Notes: generated by a model from the sequence alone, not told the origin. DNA of 64,000 bases from Pseudomonadota bacterium (GCA_021785405.1 JAJYFF010000001.1:62001-126000), one strand, 5' to 3'. Shown: positions 47,812 to 58,494, numbered from the stretch's first letter. Numbers and translations are program-made.

Positions 47812-48056
47812 ATAGTCTCCGTGTCGCGAGTCGCGACCACCGCATCCGGGGACGCAACACAGTATATCGCCGCCGCGCCGCAGCGAACGGCTTTCAATGC
47901 GTGCGGCGCCGGGTGGAATGCCGGCGCCAGCACCTTGCCGGCGCCAACACGATGTATCCGGCCTTTTCAAAGGCCTTTGGTTGACGCGCGAGGGTTGGCT
48001 GCGCGGGTCGATCTCGTCCGTGCTGTCGGTCTCAATCATGAACCGCCGTCTCACGC

Positions 48057-48554
48057 TCACAAATCGAGTGCGAGATACTCCGCGCCGGCGACCGGGTTGG
48101 ACCCGTAGGGATCGATGGGCTGGAAGCCGAGCGTGCGATACAGCGCCCGCGCGGCGCTCATGCTCGGCAGCGTGTCGAGACAGAGGCGCGTGTACCGCAG
48201 CGCGCGGGCGTGATCGCAGATCCGCTCGACGAGCTGCCGTCCCAGGTTCTGGCCGCGCACCGCAGGGCGCACGTAGAGCCGCTTCATCTCGCAGGCGCCG
48301 TCGTCGAGCGCACGCAAACCAACGCAGCCCACCGCGTCCGTGCCGCGTCGTGCGAGCAGCAGTCGGCCGGAGGGCGGTGCGTAACGTCCCGGCAGTGTCG
48401 CCACCTCAGCATCGAAGTCTTGAAAGCACCGGTCGACGCCCACGCCAGCGGCGTACTCGCGAAAGAGCGCGCGCACCGTCACGAGATCCCGCGGGAAGTC
48501 GGCGTCCTCGATCGTGAACGGTGCCGCCGTGAGTCCTCTCGAATCGGGTGTCAC
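48057..48554 (-). CDS. GNAT-family N-acetyltransferase
   Basis: CEMKRLYVRPAVRGQNLGRQLVERICDHARALRYTRLCLDTL; GTG start. Confidence 0.88.
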   Translation of the reverse strand: MTPDSRGLTAAPFTIEDADFPRDLVTVRALFREYAAGVGVDRCFQDFDAEVATLPGRYAPPSGRLLLARRGTDAVGCVGLRALDDGACEMKRLYVRPAVRGQNLGRQLVERICDHARALRYTRLCLDTLPSMSAARALYRTLGFQPIDPYGSNPVAGAEYLALDL

Positions 48555-49387
48555 GGCCCGCCGCCAAACAGGGCGTCGAGTTCGGCGTGCGGCATCGCCG
48601 AGCCGAGTCCGTCGAAGCGACCGTCCGCGGCGAGCCGGCGCGCGGCGCTGAGGAAGCCCGTCCAGGCCGCCCGCGCGAGCGCACCACCGACGCTGATGCG
48701 CCGCACGCCGAGCGCCGCAAGGTCCGACACGGCGAATTCGCTCGTCCCGCTGATCAATACGTTCACGGGTTTCGGGGCCACCGCTTCGACCACGGCGGCG
48801 ATCTGCTCGCGCGTACGGATCCCGGGCGCGTACAGGCAGTCGGCGCCGGCGCTCGCGTAGGCGCGGAGCCGCCGGATCGTCTCGTCGAGATCGGGTCGGC
48901 CACGAATGAACCCTTCCGAACGTCCGACCAGCAGGACGTCGGCGCCGGCGCGATCGATCGCCTGACGCGCCGCGCGCAGCCGCTCGACGGCGACATCCAG
49001 TGCATAGAGCGGTTCGGTGGCCACCCCGCTCGCATCCTCGATCGACAGGCCCGCGACGCCGGTGTCGACCGCCCGGCGCACGTTCTCGGCGACGCCCGCC
49101 GCGGTCGCGGCGTAACCGCTTTCGAAATCGGCATTGATGGGGACGCGCGCCGTCGCGACCAGGATCTGTAGATGCTCGAGGACCCGATCGCGGGGCATGG
49201 CGCCGTCCGCGCGTCCTTGCGACCACGCGAAGCCGGAACTCGTCGTCGCAAGCGCCGGGAAACCCAAGGACTGCAACGCCAGGGCGGAACCGACGTCCCA
49301 GGGATTCGGGATCACGAAGCAGCCGCGTTCGTGCAGGCGTCGGAAGGTGCGCCGTTTGTCATCGACGGTAATGGCTGGGGAGTTCAT
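48551..49387 (-). CDS. Isocitrate lyase/PEP mutase family protein
   Basis: CFVIPNPWDVGSALALQSLGFPALATTSSGFAWSQG, NADFESGYAATAAGVAENVRRAVDTGVAGLSIED. Confidence 0.92.
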   Translation of the reverse strand: MNSPAITVDDKRRTFRRLHERGCFVIPNPWDVGSALALQSLGFPALATTSSGFAWSQGRADGAMPRDRVLEHLQILVATARVPINADFESGYAATAAGVAENVRRAVDTGVAGLSIEDASGVATEPLYALDVAVERLRAARQAIDRAGADVLLVGRSEGFIRGRPDLDETIRRLRAYASAGADCLYAPGIRTREQIAAVVEAVAPKPVNVLISGTSEFAVSDLAALGVRRISVGGALARAAWTGFLSAARRLAADGRFDGLGSAMPHAELDALFGGGP

Positions 49388-49546
49388 CGGTGCGTGTCCG
49401 CTGGGTGCGCGGTGGAATCATCGCGCCAGACGCCGACGGGTGCAATCGACGGGTATGAGCGGTCTTTCTGGGCCTTTGCGAGCGCTGCCGTGGGGCGCCA
49501 GGGCCGTGCTACGCTGGCGTGCAGCAGCAGCGGGGAGGGGGCGACG

Positions 49547-50686
49547 ATGGATGCCAAAGCCGGGGCGCGCGAGCGCCTGGAATCGGTTCGCAGCGGGCTG
49601 ATCGAGTTGAGTCATCGTATCCACGCGCACCCGGAGCTCGGCTTCGAGGAGGAAAAGGCGAGCGCCTGGCTCTGCGAGCATCTCAGCGAGGCCGGCTTCT
49701 CGGTGGAGAAGGGCATCTGCAACCTGCCCACCGCCTTTCGGGCCCGCGCGGGCTCCGGGCCGCTGCATGTGGCCTTCTGCGCCGAATACGACAGCCTTCC
49801 CGGTATCGGGCACGCGTGCGGACACAACCTCATCGCCGCCGCTTCGCTCGGGGCGGCGATCGCAGCGGCGCAGGTCGCCGACGAGATCGGTCTGACGGTG
49901 AGCGTGATCGGTACGCCGGCCGAGGAGGTCGGTGACTCAAGTGGCAAGATCCTGTTGCTCGAGCGGGGCGCGTTCGCCGGGATCGACGCGGCCATGATGG
50001 TCCATCCGGCGCCGATCGACATGTGCCGGGCGAAGATCATCGCCGCATCGATGTTCGACGTGCACTGCACCGGAAAGGCATCGCATGCCTCGGCGTTCCC
50101 GGAGCTCGGCATCAACGCCGCGGACGCGTTGACGGTGGCGCAAACCGCCATCGGGTTGCTGCGGCAACACATTCGCGACACCGACCGCATCCACGGCATC
50201 GTCACGCACGGCGGCGATGCGCCGAACGTCGTGCCGGCACATACCTCGGCCCGTTACATCATTCGCGCGGAGACGCTCGAACAGCTGGCGGAACTGCGCG
50301 AGCGGGTGCGGCGGTGCTTCGAAGCCGGAGCGCTCGCGACCGGCGCGACGGTCGAGATCGTCGGCGGCGAGAAGCCCTATGCCGAGATGCGCCACGACCC
50401 GCGCCTCGCCGAGCTCTACCGGCGCAATGCCGAGCAGATCGGGCGCTCGTTCCCGAACCCCGGGGTCTGGGAGAACCGGCCGACGGCATCGACCGACATG
50501 GGCAACGTGTCGCTTGCGATTCCGTCGATTCATCCGATGATCGGCATCAATTCGTTGCCCGCGGTCAACCACCAGCCGGAGTTCGCGGCCCATTGCGTCA
50601 GCCCCGATGCGGATCAGGCGTTGTTCGACGGAGCGCTCGCGATGACTTGGACCAGTATCGATTTGGCGGACGTCGGTGCCCCTTGA
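49547..50686 (+). CDS. M20-family amidohydrolase/peptidase
   Basis: HRIHAHPELGFEEEKAS, FCAEYDSLPGIGHACGHNLIAAASLGAA, GNVSLAIPSIHPMIGI. Confidence 0.9.
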   Translation: MDAKAGARERLESVRSGLIELSHRIHAHPELGFEEEKASAWLCEHLSEAGFSVEKGICNLPTAFRARAGSGPLHVAFCAEYDSLPGIGHACGHNLIAAASLGAAIAAAQVADEIGLTVSVIGTPAEEVGDSSGKILLLERGAFAGIDAAMMVHPAPIDMCRAKIIAASMFDVHCTGKASHASAFPELGINAADALTVAQTAIGLLRQHIRDTDRIHGIVTHGGDAPNVVPAHTSARYIIRAETLEQLAELRERVRRCFEAGALATGATVEIVGGEKPYAEMRHDPRLAELYRRNAEQIGRSFPNPGVWENRPTASTDMGNVSLAIPSIHPMIGINSLPAVNHQPEFAAHCVSPDADQALFDGALAMTWTSIDLADVGAP

Positions 50687-50824
50687 GGTGGGCGGGGCCG
50701 GCGTGCAACGCAATCCGCGTCCAGTAGGGCCGCGCTGCGGATCGTTGCAGCGACCTCTTCGTTGGCGCTTGCGCCGCCAGCGAAGGGCGCCGCCGCCACG
50801 TCATGTCGACGGGGCGCACGGGTC

Positions 50825-52186
50825 ATGACGCAAGACGCCGTACAGACGATGCAATCGGTACGAACTTCTTCCGGCCTGTTGCGAGTACTCGGCACCGCCT
50901 TTGGCGTAGCGCTTGGGATCGGCGGCATGGTCGGCAGCGGCATCTTCCGGACGCCGGGAATCATCGTCGGCCATGCCGGCACGCTGGGCATTGCGGCGCT
51001 GCTGGTGGTCGTCGGTGGTGTCCAGACGTTCCTGTCCGCCAATCTCTGGGCGGAGGTGTCGACGTCGATTCCCTTGTCGGGCGGTACGGTCGTCGTCGTC
51101 CGTCGGGCCTTTGGCGACACCGCCGCGCTGATCACGGGGTGGACCGATGCGCTGGCTGGCGTGGCGGCCTCCGCGCAGCTCAGCGCGGCCGGCGCTGGCT
51201 TTCTGGCGGTGATCCTTCCCCGTCTGACGTCCCATGGCGGTGTGACGGCGGCGGCGCTCACGATCATCGTGGCGCTGATCAACTGGCGCGGAGTCGTGAT
51301 GGGCGAAGTCGCGCAGATGGTCGCGAGCGTCGCCAAGGCGCTGGTGATCATCGCCCTGATCGCCGTGCTGTTCTGGATGACACGGCTCGCCGCGCCGACA
51401 GTCACGCTGGACACACCCAGCATGGTTGCTCCTTTCGGCAGCCTGTTGATCGGTTATCAGTTGGTCTATGGCGCTTACGCGGGTTGGGCCTTGCCCGGCT
51501 ATTTCGCCGAGGAAACGACCAATCCCGGACACGCCATCCCGCGCGCGTTGTTCTGGTCGGTGGCCGGCGTCATGGGGTTGTATCTGCTGATGCTGGCGGC
51601 ATTGGCGCATGCGTTGCCGCTGGCGTTGCTGTCGCGCGCCGACTTTCCGGCGGGCATTGCGCTCGCGCACGTGCTGGGTCCGGCGAGCAGCGCCGTGCTG
51701 GCGGCGATCGCCTTCATCACCGTGTTAAGCTGCCAGAACAGCAACTTCATGCCCGGCACCCGCGTGTTGTTGGCGATGGGTCAGGCCGGCTATGCGCCGC
51801 GGCAGCTGACACGGGTCAATCGCGGGGGGACCCCGGATGTTGCGCTGCTGGTGTTCACGCTGCTCTGCATCGGACTGGCACTGACCGGCCGTTACGAGTT
51901 GATCTTCATCTTGATGGGGACGCTCGACATGGCACTGACCGCGATCACCGATCTCGCGTATCTGCAACTGCGACGCCGGGAGCCGGCACTGGCACGCCCG
52001 TTCCGCGCGATTGGCCACCCGGTGCTGCCGCTGCTCGCGCTGACACTGGATTTTGGCATCTTGCTCGCCGTCGCGATCGCCGATATGCGGAGCGCCATGT
52101 ACGCGATGATCGCCGTCGCGTTCGGCGTGATCGTGGCGCGGATGACGGCGCGCGCGCGGGCGGCCCGCGCGGTTCAGGCCGTCTGA
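50825..52186 (+). CDS. APC-superfamily amino acid permease
   Basis: FGVALGIGGMVGSGIFRTPGIIVGHAG; multi-spanning. Confidence 0.88.
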   Translation: MTQDAVQTMQSVRTSSGLLRVLGTAFGVALGIGGMVGSGIFRTPGIIVGHAGTLGIAALLVVVGGVQTFLSANLWAEVSTSIPLSGGTVVVVRRAFGDTAALITGWTDALAGVAASAQLSAAGAGFLAVILPRLTSHGGVTAAALTIIVALINWRGVVMGEVAQMVASVAKALVIIALIAVLFWMTRLAAPTVTLDTPSMVAPFGSLLIGYQLVYGAYAGWALPGYFAEETTNPGHAIPRALFWSVAGVMGLYLLMLAALAHALPLALLSRADFPAGIALAHVLGPASSAVLAAIAFITVLSCQNSNFMPGTRVLLAMGQAGYAPRQLTRVNRGGTPDVALLVFTLLCIGLALTGRYELIFILMGTLDMALTAITDLAYLQLRRREPALARPFRAIGHPVLPLLALTLDFGILLAVAIADMRSAMYAMIAVAFGVIVARMTARARAARAVQAV

Positions 52187-52245
52187 GCGGGAAGGCAGCC
52201 GCGCGCGCGTGCTAGGCTGCGTGCAGACGATCGGGAGGCCCCGGC

Positions 52246-52842
52246 ATGATCACGCTGTATCACCGTCCCAAGACTCGTTCCACGCGATTTCTGTTCTTGC
52301 TCGAGGAGCTCGGGGCGCCGTACGTCGTCCGGGTGGTCACGACACGCAATCGCGACGGCAGCGGCGCCGCCGATCCGGCGAATCCGCATCCGCATGGCAA
52401 GGTGCCGGCGATCGACGACGACGGCGTCGTCGTGTTCGAATCGCCGGCGATCGCGCTCTACCTGACCGATAAGTTTCCGAAGAACCGCATCGGCCCGCTC
52501 GTCGGCGATTCGGACCGCGGCGCGTATCTGTCGTGGCTCTCGTATTACACCGGTGTATTCGAGCCAGCTTTCCTGTCGAAATTCATGAACGTCGAGGTTC
52601 CGCGGGCGACCGCGGGCTGGGTCGCGGTCGAGGAGTGTCTGCCGGCGGTGCTCGACCGTCTCGCGCGCGGTCCGTACCTGCTCGGTGATCGCTTCAGTGC
52701 GGCGGACGTGTTGTATGCGACGACGTTTGCGTTGTTTGCGAACAGCCCACTGCTCCCGCAGTCTCCGGTGATCGCCGAATACGTTGCCCGGGTGACGGCG
52801 CGGCCTGCGTTCGCACGCGCGGTGGCGAGGGACGGCGGCTAG
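52246..52842 (+). CDS. Glutathione S-transferase family protein
   Basis: MITLYHRPKTRSTRFLFLLEELGAPYVV, HPHGKVPAIDDDGVVVFESPAIALYL. Confidence 0.92.
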   Translation: MITLYHRPKTRSTRFLFLLEELGAPYVVRVVTTRNRDGSGAADPANPHPHGKVPAIDDDGVVVFESPAIALYLTDKFPKNRIGPLVGDSDRGAYLSWLSYYTGVFEPAFLSKFMNVEVPRATAGWVAVEECLPAVLDRLARGPYLLGDRFSAADVLYATTFALFANSPLLPQSPVIAEYVARVTARPAFARAVARDGG

Positions 52843-52990
52843 TTGCCGGGCGAACGCCGTTCCCGACGATCGAGCCGCGCGGCCCTCGCCCAAAATCGAT
52901 GCGACTGGCGTGCCGATGGCCGCCGAGTCACGCGACTCCGCGCGGCACGCCAATCGCATGACTCCCGAACGGCTTGGAGCCGCCGTCTGG

Positions 52991-53389
52991 TCAGTTGTTC
53001 TTGATGCAGGGATCCGTCGTGGTCGCAGTCGGTCGGCGCAGGGTTGTGAGCGTCGAGTACTCTTGCCCACCGATGGTCGCGTACAGGCGGTAGATCCAGG
53101 TGCCGGTCGTGCTGCTGCTGTTGTTCAGGTCGCTGAGCGTGATCTGCTTGCTGCCCGGAACGACCGTCGGGGTGCCGAAGATGTCCGCATTCGGTGCGGT
53201 GCCGACCCACGCGAAACCCGGATTGGGGGCGTTCATCGCATTGAACGTTCCGGCCGCGGCGTTGCCGTCCAGCTGCCAGGTGATCGTCTGGGGGTTCGGA
53301 TCCCGGCTGACCTCGTTGGCGTTGTTTCTCTGGTCGACATCGAGCGCATTCTGGGTCGTGTCCAGCGTGACCGACAAGTTGTAAGGCAT
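52991..53389 (-). CDS. Small conserved-looking hypothetical protein downstream of TIR gene
   Basis: 132 aa, MPYNLSVTLDTTQNALDVDQRNNANEVSRDPNPQTITWQLDGNAAAGTF; overlaps 3' end of the TIR ORF in another frame. Confidence 0.6.
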   Translation of the reverse strand: MPYNLSVTLDTTQNALDVDQRNNANEVSRDPNPQTITWQLDGNAAAGTFNAMNAPNPGFAWVGTAPNADIFGTPTVVPGSKQITLSDLNNSSSTTGTWIYRLYATIGGQEYSTLTTLRRPTATTTDPCIKNN

Positions 53390-55596
53390 GGGACTCTCCT
53401 CGTGATGGTCGTGGGTCGATGGATCAAGGCGTCTTCGAGCCGTACCTCGAACGCCGCGTTGGGCGGGTATTCGATGTCGGCGCGCCGCAGGGCCCGCACG
53501 AACGCCGGATCCCGATAGCCGCTCGACCAGAGGGTTCGGATCAACGGCAGGGCTTCTGATTTGCGCTCGAGCGCGAGCAGCGCGCGCACCTGCAGGCCGA
53601 GCAGGCGCGGATCCTTGCGCCCGGCCGTCGGCGCACGCAGTGCGGCCAGGGCCTGTTCGCGTAGCCGCGCGGCGGCCGGCGCGGCCGTGGTGAGCCGCGC
53701 CAGCAACAGCTCGGCATCGGCGTGCGCGAGCACGAGCTCTCGGTCGTTCGGGTCCTTGCGGGCCAGCGGCCGGAGGGCGTTCAGCGCCGCGCCGACCAGC
53801 ACGCGCGCCGCGTTCTCGTGTCCGAGAGCGAGCCACTGCGCGGCGCGTTCAGCGCGTACCTGCGCGTATTCGCGGCGCCACGCGCTGTTCGCCGGGTCTT
53901 GCGCCGTCAGTCGCGCGAACGTCGCCAGAGCCTTCGCCGTCAGGGCGGATGCCGATCGCAGATCGCCCTCGATCCGCAGCAGCCGACTGAGCTGGGTCTC
54001 GTACAGCGCCAGCTCCTCCTGCACGCCCGCCAGGGTTGGATCGACGGCGGCGACGCTGCGGGCCGTCGCGACCGCCTCCTGCAGGTCGCGCACACCGCTC
54101 GCGTTCTGGCCTGCGAGCGCGAGCGTGCGGCCGAGAATCGCATGAACCCGCAGCATGTTCGTGCGCTGATCGTTGTTCTTCGGGTCACGGGCGCTCAAGC
54201 CAGACTCGATCGCATCGTCCGCCGCGTAGTTCGCGATCGCCTCGAGCAGGTCGCCGCGCATCAGGGCCATCTTGCCGATGTTGTCGTACGCAACCCCCAG
54301 CCGCGCGATCGCGTGGACGTCGTTCGGGCGCATCGCCACCAGTCGTTGGCACAAGGCCAGCATGCTGGCGTATTCGGCGGATGCGTCGGCCAGTCGATTC
54401 GTCGCCTCGCGGACGTGGCCGATGTCGTTGTCGATCGTGGCGAGCTGGAAGATCAGTTGGGGGTTCGATGCCGCGTGGGTTTGGGCGCGCAGCAGGATCC
54501 GCTGTGCCGCGAGAAACTGGGCTTCCGCAGCGCGCAGATCGCCCTGATACCAGCGGGTCATCCCGATGAACGCGACGGTCTCCGCGTAGAAGAGCTGCCG
54601 GGGTACGTTCGCGGGTTCGGCATCGGCGAGCCGGGCGCCGATCTTGGTGGCCGCGAGATAGGACTGCATCGCCTCCGGGAGATGACCCTGGTCGAGGCGC
54701 ACGCTGCCGATCTTCTCGAATGCCCGGGCCCGCTGCGCGAGCGCTTCGTCCGTGACGTCCGTGGTCGGCAGGGACTGGAAGTACTTCATCGCCTGATCGT
54801 CGACCGCCTGCATGATATCGAGCCGCTGCACTTGCGCGAGCTTGTCGTTCAAATCGCCGAGCATGAAGTTCACGAGCGTCTCGGCCTGCTTTTGGCGCCG
54901 CTCGGCGTCGCGTCGCGCGATCGTCGCGGCAATCGCGAGCACGATCGTCACGACCATGATCGCGACCGCGAGCGCCGTGACACCCGAGAGTCGGCGGATG
55001 CGCCGTTGCAGTTCGCGCTGGCGCAACGCGTCGAAGCCCAGCCCGAGCATTCCGGCGACCAGCTTCAGCTTCGCGCGCGTCCGTCGATCCTTGCCGGGTC
55101 GCAGATCGGCCGCGATGGGCTCGGTCCGCCGCGTCGTGAGTTGTCCGTCGGCACCGAGTTCGAAGCGCAGCGCCGGTACGAAGCATTCCTGCTGCGCATC
55201 CCCTGCCTTCTCGCCGGCGTCAGGCTCGCCGTCGACGATGACGCAGAAGATGCGATCGCCGCGCCCGAGGCGCTTGAACGACAGCACCTCCTCGTTGACC
55301 CAGCGCGACGCTGCCGCGGCCGGCGAACAGATCACGATCAGGTTCGCGCTCGCGGCGAGCGCTTCGTTGACCGCGCGGCTCAGGTCGGTGGCACTCGGCA
55401 GTTCGTCGCGATCGCGGAAGATCGGTGCTAGCCGGCGCGGCACGACGCCCGCGGCGGTCTCGGACCCGACCAGGCGGCGCGGCACGCGATAGGTCTCGAG
55501 CGCCTTGTGCAGCCAGCGTGCCCAAGCCTGGTCGTGGTGGCTGTAGCTGATGAAGGCGCGGTAGCGGAAGGCGAAGCTGGAATGGCTCACTTCCAT
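53233..55596 (-). CDS. TIR-domain protein with transmembrane helix and TPR repeats
   Basis: YRAFISYSHHDQAWARWLHKALETYRVPRRLVG...PIFRDRDELPSATDLSRAVNEALAASANLIVICSPAAAASRWVNEEVLSFKRLGRGDRIFCVIVDGEP; TM segment VTALAVAIMVVTIVLAIAATIA; TPR-like C-terminal half. Confidence 0.88.
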   Translation of the reverse strand: MEVSHSSFAFRYRAFISYSHHDQAWARWLHKALETYRVPRRLVGSETAAGVVPRRLAPIFRDRDELPSATDLSRAVNEALAASANLIVICSPAAAASRWVNEEVLSFKRLGRGDRIFCVIVDGEPDAGEKAGDAQQECFVPALRFELGADGQLTTRRTEPIAADLRPGKDRRTRAKLKLVAGMLGLGFDALRQRELQRRIRRLSGVTALAVAIMVVTIVLAIAATIARRDAERRQKQAETLVNFMLGDLNDKLAQVQRLDIMQAVDDQAMKYFQSLPTTDVTDEALAQRARAFEKIGSVRLDQGHLPEAMQSYLAATKIGARLADAEPANVPRQLFYAETVAFIGMTRWYQGDLRAAEAQFLAAQRILLRAQTHAASNPQLIFQLATIDNDIGHVREATNRLADASAEYASMLALCQRLVAMRPNDVHAIARLGVAYDNIGKMALMRGDLLEAIANYAADDAIESGLSARDPKNNDQRTNMLRVHAILGRTLALAGQNASGVRDLQEAVATARSVAAVDPTLAGVQEELALYETQLSRLLRIEGDLRSASALTAKALATFARLTAQDPANSAWRREYAQVRAERAAQWLALGHENAARVLVGAALNALRPLARKDPNDRELVLAHADAELLLARLTTAAPAAARLREQALAALRAPTAGRKDPRLLGLQVRALLALERKSEALPLIRTLWSSGYRDPAFVRALRRADIEYPPNAAFEVRLEDALIHRPTTITRRVPCLTTCRSRWTRPRMRSMSTRETTPTRSAGIRTPRRSPGSWTATPRPERSMR

Positions 55597-55886
55597 GCGC
55601 GCTGCACTCCGGTTCTTAAAGGATCCCCGGCACTCGGCGATGCCGTACTCTCGCACCGTACAGCGTGTACCCGCGGGGGCCACCGAGAAAGGCCCCCTCG
55701 GCGCGTTCGCGGGTCACCTGCAACGCTAACTCCACGTCCTAGACTAGCACGGTCCGCGGGCTCGGATGATAGCCTCGCCGTCGGGCCGCTCGGCCGTCCG
55801 CCACGGTCGGCGCGCCCGGCATTTCGATGCCCCGATCATCGCGCCGCTATCCTATCCTCGGCGGCATCCATGCTACGGTAGCCGGC

Positions 55887-57188
55887 ATGAATGCCAGCAC
55901 ACGCGACGCGGGCCTGGTCCGCTCGGTCGGACCTTGGGGGCTTGCCGCCAGTATCGTCAACATGGTGGTCGGCGCATCGATCTTCGTGGTCCCGGCACCA
56001 CTCGCCGCGAACGTCGGCCTCTACGCGCCGTTGGCGATCGTGGTCTGCGCGATCGCGGTCGGCGCGGTGGCCGTTTGCTTCGCCGAGGGCGGCAGCCGCA
56101 TACCGAGCAGTGGTGGCGCCTACGGCTACATCGAGGCGGCTTTCGGCCCGATGACCGGGTATGCCGCGGGCACCCTGCTCTGGTTCGGCGACGCGCTCGC
56201 ATCCGGCGGCATCGCCGCAGCGCTTGCCGACGTGGTCGTGCAATTGCTGCCGCCGGCGGTCGCGGCGCCGGCCCATGCGCTGATCGTGGTCGGCACGATC
56301 GGCGGGATCGCGCTCGTCAACATGAGCGGTGTCGACCGCGGCATGCGCCTGGTCAATGGGACGACGCTGGTGAAGCTGCTGCCGCTCGCGGTGTTCCTGC
56401 TGGTGGGCGCCTTCGCGCTGCATGGCGCGAATTTCCAGCATCCCGCGCCGGTGAGCGGCGGCGGCATGGGGCGCGCGATGATCCTCGCCGTGTTCGCGTT
56501 CATGGGCATGGAGACTTCGCTGTGCGCGAGTGGCGAGGTCGCGCGACCCGAGCGCACCATTCCGCGCGCGCTGGCGATCGCGATGGGCTCGGTGACCTTG
56601 CTGTACGTGGCCATCCAGATCATCGCCCAGGGGATGCTCGGGTCCGCGCTGGCGTCCTCCTCGGCGCCGCTCGCCGACGCGATGGCGCGCGTCGATCCCA
56701 CGCTGCGGTTGCTGATGCTGGCGGGTACGAGCCTGTCGATGTTCGGTTACCTGAGCAGCGACATCCTCGGAAGTCCGCGGATCCTGTTCGCGTTCGCGCG
56801 CGATGGCCTGCTGCCGAGCGCGCTGGGGCGGGTGCATCCGCGAAGCCACGCACCGCACGTGGCGATCGCTTGTTATGCGCTCTTCGCGATCCTGCTCGCG
56901 CTCACCGGATCCTTCGCCGAGCTTGCGGTGCTGTCGGCGCTCGCGAGTGCCGGGTTCTACATCGCCGGCTGCGCGGCGACCTGGCGACTCGCGCGGCAGG
57001 GCGTCGCACGCGCCGGCACGCCGTTGAATTTCCGCTGGCTCGGCATCGCCACGGTCGTCGGCATCGGCAGCATGATCGCGTTGATCGCGCTCGCTTCGCG
57101 CACCGAGATCCTGGGCCTGTTCGCGCTGATCGGCGCGAGCGTGCTCATCTACGTGCTGCAGACCCGGCTGTTCCGGCGACGCGGATGA
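55887..57188 (+). CDS. APC-superfamily amino acid permease
   Basis: VGPWGLAASIVNMVVGASIFVVPAPLAANVG; multi-spanning. Confidence 0.88.
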   Translation: MNASTRDAGLVRSVGPWGLAASIVNMVVGASIFVVPAPLAANVGLYAPLAIVVCAIAVGAVAVCFAEGGSRIPSSGGAYGYIEAAFGPMTGYAAGTLLWFGDALASGGIAAALADVVVQLLPPAVAAPAHALIVVGTIGGIALVNMSGVDRGMRLVNGTTLVKLLPLAVFLLVGAFALHGANFQHPAPVSGGGMGRAMILAVFAFMGMETSLCASGEVARPERTIPRALAIAMGSVTLLYVAIQIIAQGMLGSALASSSAPLADAMARVDPTLRLLMLAGTSLSMFGYLSSDILGSPRILFAFARDGLLPSALGRVHPRSHAPHVAIACYALFAILLALTGSFAELAVLSALASAGFYIAGCAATWRLARQGVARAGTPLNFRWLGIATVVGIGSMIALIALASRTEILGLFALIGASVLIYVLQTRLFRRRG

Positions 57189-57216
57189 CGGTCGGTCGCG
57201 CGGCGGGCACGTCCGG

Positions 57217-58494
57217 TCACTGCGCCGGCGCCGCCGTCAGGGACTCGGCGCCGATCCAGCCGAGCGGCGCGGCCCGGCGCACCACGAACAGCCAGCAGCA
57301 CGCGCCGACGATCGCCACCGCAGCCGCCACCAGGAACGCCGCCTGGTACCGGCCGGTCCAATCGATCAGCGCGCCGGTGACGATCGGGGCGACGATGCCG
57401 GGCACGTTGCCGATCGCATTCTGAATCCCGATCCACTTGCCCGCAGCGCGGGGCCCCGCGAGCATCTGACCGATCGTGAAGAGGTTGAAGGAACACAGCC
57501 CGAAAGCCACCGACGTGGCGAGCAGACCCGCGATCGCGACGTGCGCGTTACCGAGCGCGCAGGCCATCATGCACAGAAAGCCGATGAATTGTGAGGACGC
57601 GATGATCGTGATGCGCACGCGACTCGGATCGGCGCCGCGGGCGATCCGTCGGTCGGTGAGCCAGGCGGCGCCGCAGCAGATCGCCGCCGACAGCGCGTAC
57701 ACGGCGCCGCCCAGACGGGCCATGGCGGCGAGCGAGTAGCCCTGAGACCGGACGAGATACAGCGGTAGCCACGACAACACCAGATAGAACGGGTAGTTCG
57801 CGCAAAAGTGACCGATGCTCGCGCCCCACAGCTCGCGCTTCGCGAGGAGTGCGCGAAACGTCGGCTCGGGCACGCGGGCGTCGCTCCGCGCCTGCGTCGC
57901 GAGAGCCCGCGTGCGCATCACCCAGGGAACGAGCCACGCCAACGAGATCGCGCCGAACACGATGAACAGTGGGCGCCAGCCGGCCGCCGCGATGAACAGT
58001 CCGCCGACGAAGGTGCCGACCGCCGGTCCGGAGTAGACGCCCGACACCACCAGGGCGTTGGCGATGCCCAGCCGTTCGGGGGGCACGTGCTGCGCCAGCA
58101 ATTTCGAGCTCGCCGGAAAGCTCGCGCTCTCGCCGAGCCCGAGCAGAACCCTGAGCATCAGCAGCATCGCGAATCCGCTCGTGAATCCCGTCGCAAGCGT
58201 CGCCGCCGACCACAGCGCGAGGCCGAGGGCGAGCGTGCGATACGCGTTGATCCTCTGAACGAGCCAGGCGGCGACGATCTGCGCCGGCACGTAGACCCAG
58301 AAGAACGCGGACACCAGGGTGCCGTACTGGATGTTCGACAGACGCAGATCGGCCTTGATCAGCGGGGCCGCGGTCGCAAGATTGCCGCGGTCGACGTAGT
58401 TGATGAAAATCGCGAGCGCCATCAGCCCGACGATGCCGCGGCTGAAATGGGCGGACCCGGCGTGGTCCCGCGGTCGCTGGTCGTTCTTGTTCAT
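57217..58494 (-). CDS. MFS transporter
   Basis: NYVDRGNLATAAPLIKADLRLSNIQYGTLVSAFFWVYVPAQIVAAWLVQRINAYRTLALGLALWSAAT (ACS-family-like). Confidence 0.92.
   Translation of the reverse strand: MNKNDQRPRDHAGSAHFSRGIVGLMALAIFINYVDRGNLATAAPLIKADLRLSNIQYGTLVSAFFWVYVPAQIVAAWLVQRINAYRTLALGLALWSAATLATGFTSGFAMLLMLRVLLGLGESASFPASSKLLAQHVPPERLGIANALVVSGVYSGPAVGTFVGGLFIAAAGWRPLFIVFGAISLAWLVPWVMRTRALATQARSDARVPEPTFRALLAKRELWGASIGHFCANYPFYLVLSWLPLYLVRSQGYSLAAMARLGGAVYALSAAICCGAAWLTDRRIARGADPSRVRITIIASSQFIGFLCMMACALGNAHVAIAGLLATSVAFGLCSFNLFTIGQMLAGPRAAGKWIGIQNAIGNVPGIVAPIVTGALIDWTGRYQAAFLVAAAVAIVGACCWLFVVRRAAPLGWIGAESLTAAPAQ

Noticed and set aside
53722-55431. 569-aa plus-strand ORF opposite the TIR-TPR gene
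   Set aside because: Antisense; composition R/V/H-rich with no recognisable domain, whereas the minus strand has clear TIR and TPR signatures.
55766-57424. 552-aa plus-strand ORF overlapping the amino acid permease
   Set aside because: Different frame over the APC permease, Arg-rich, no transmembrane pattern.
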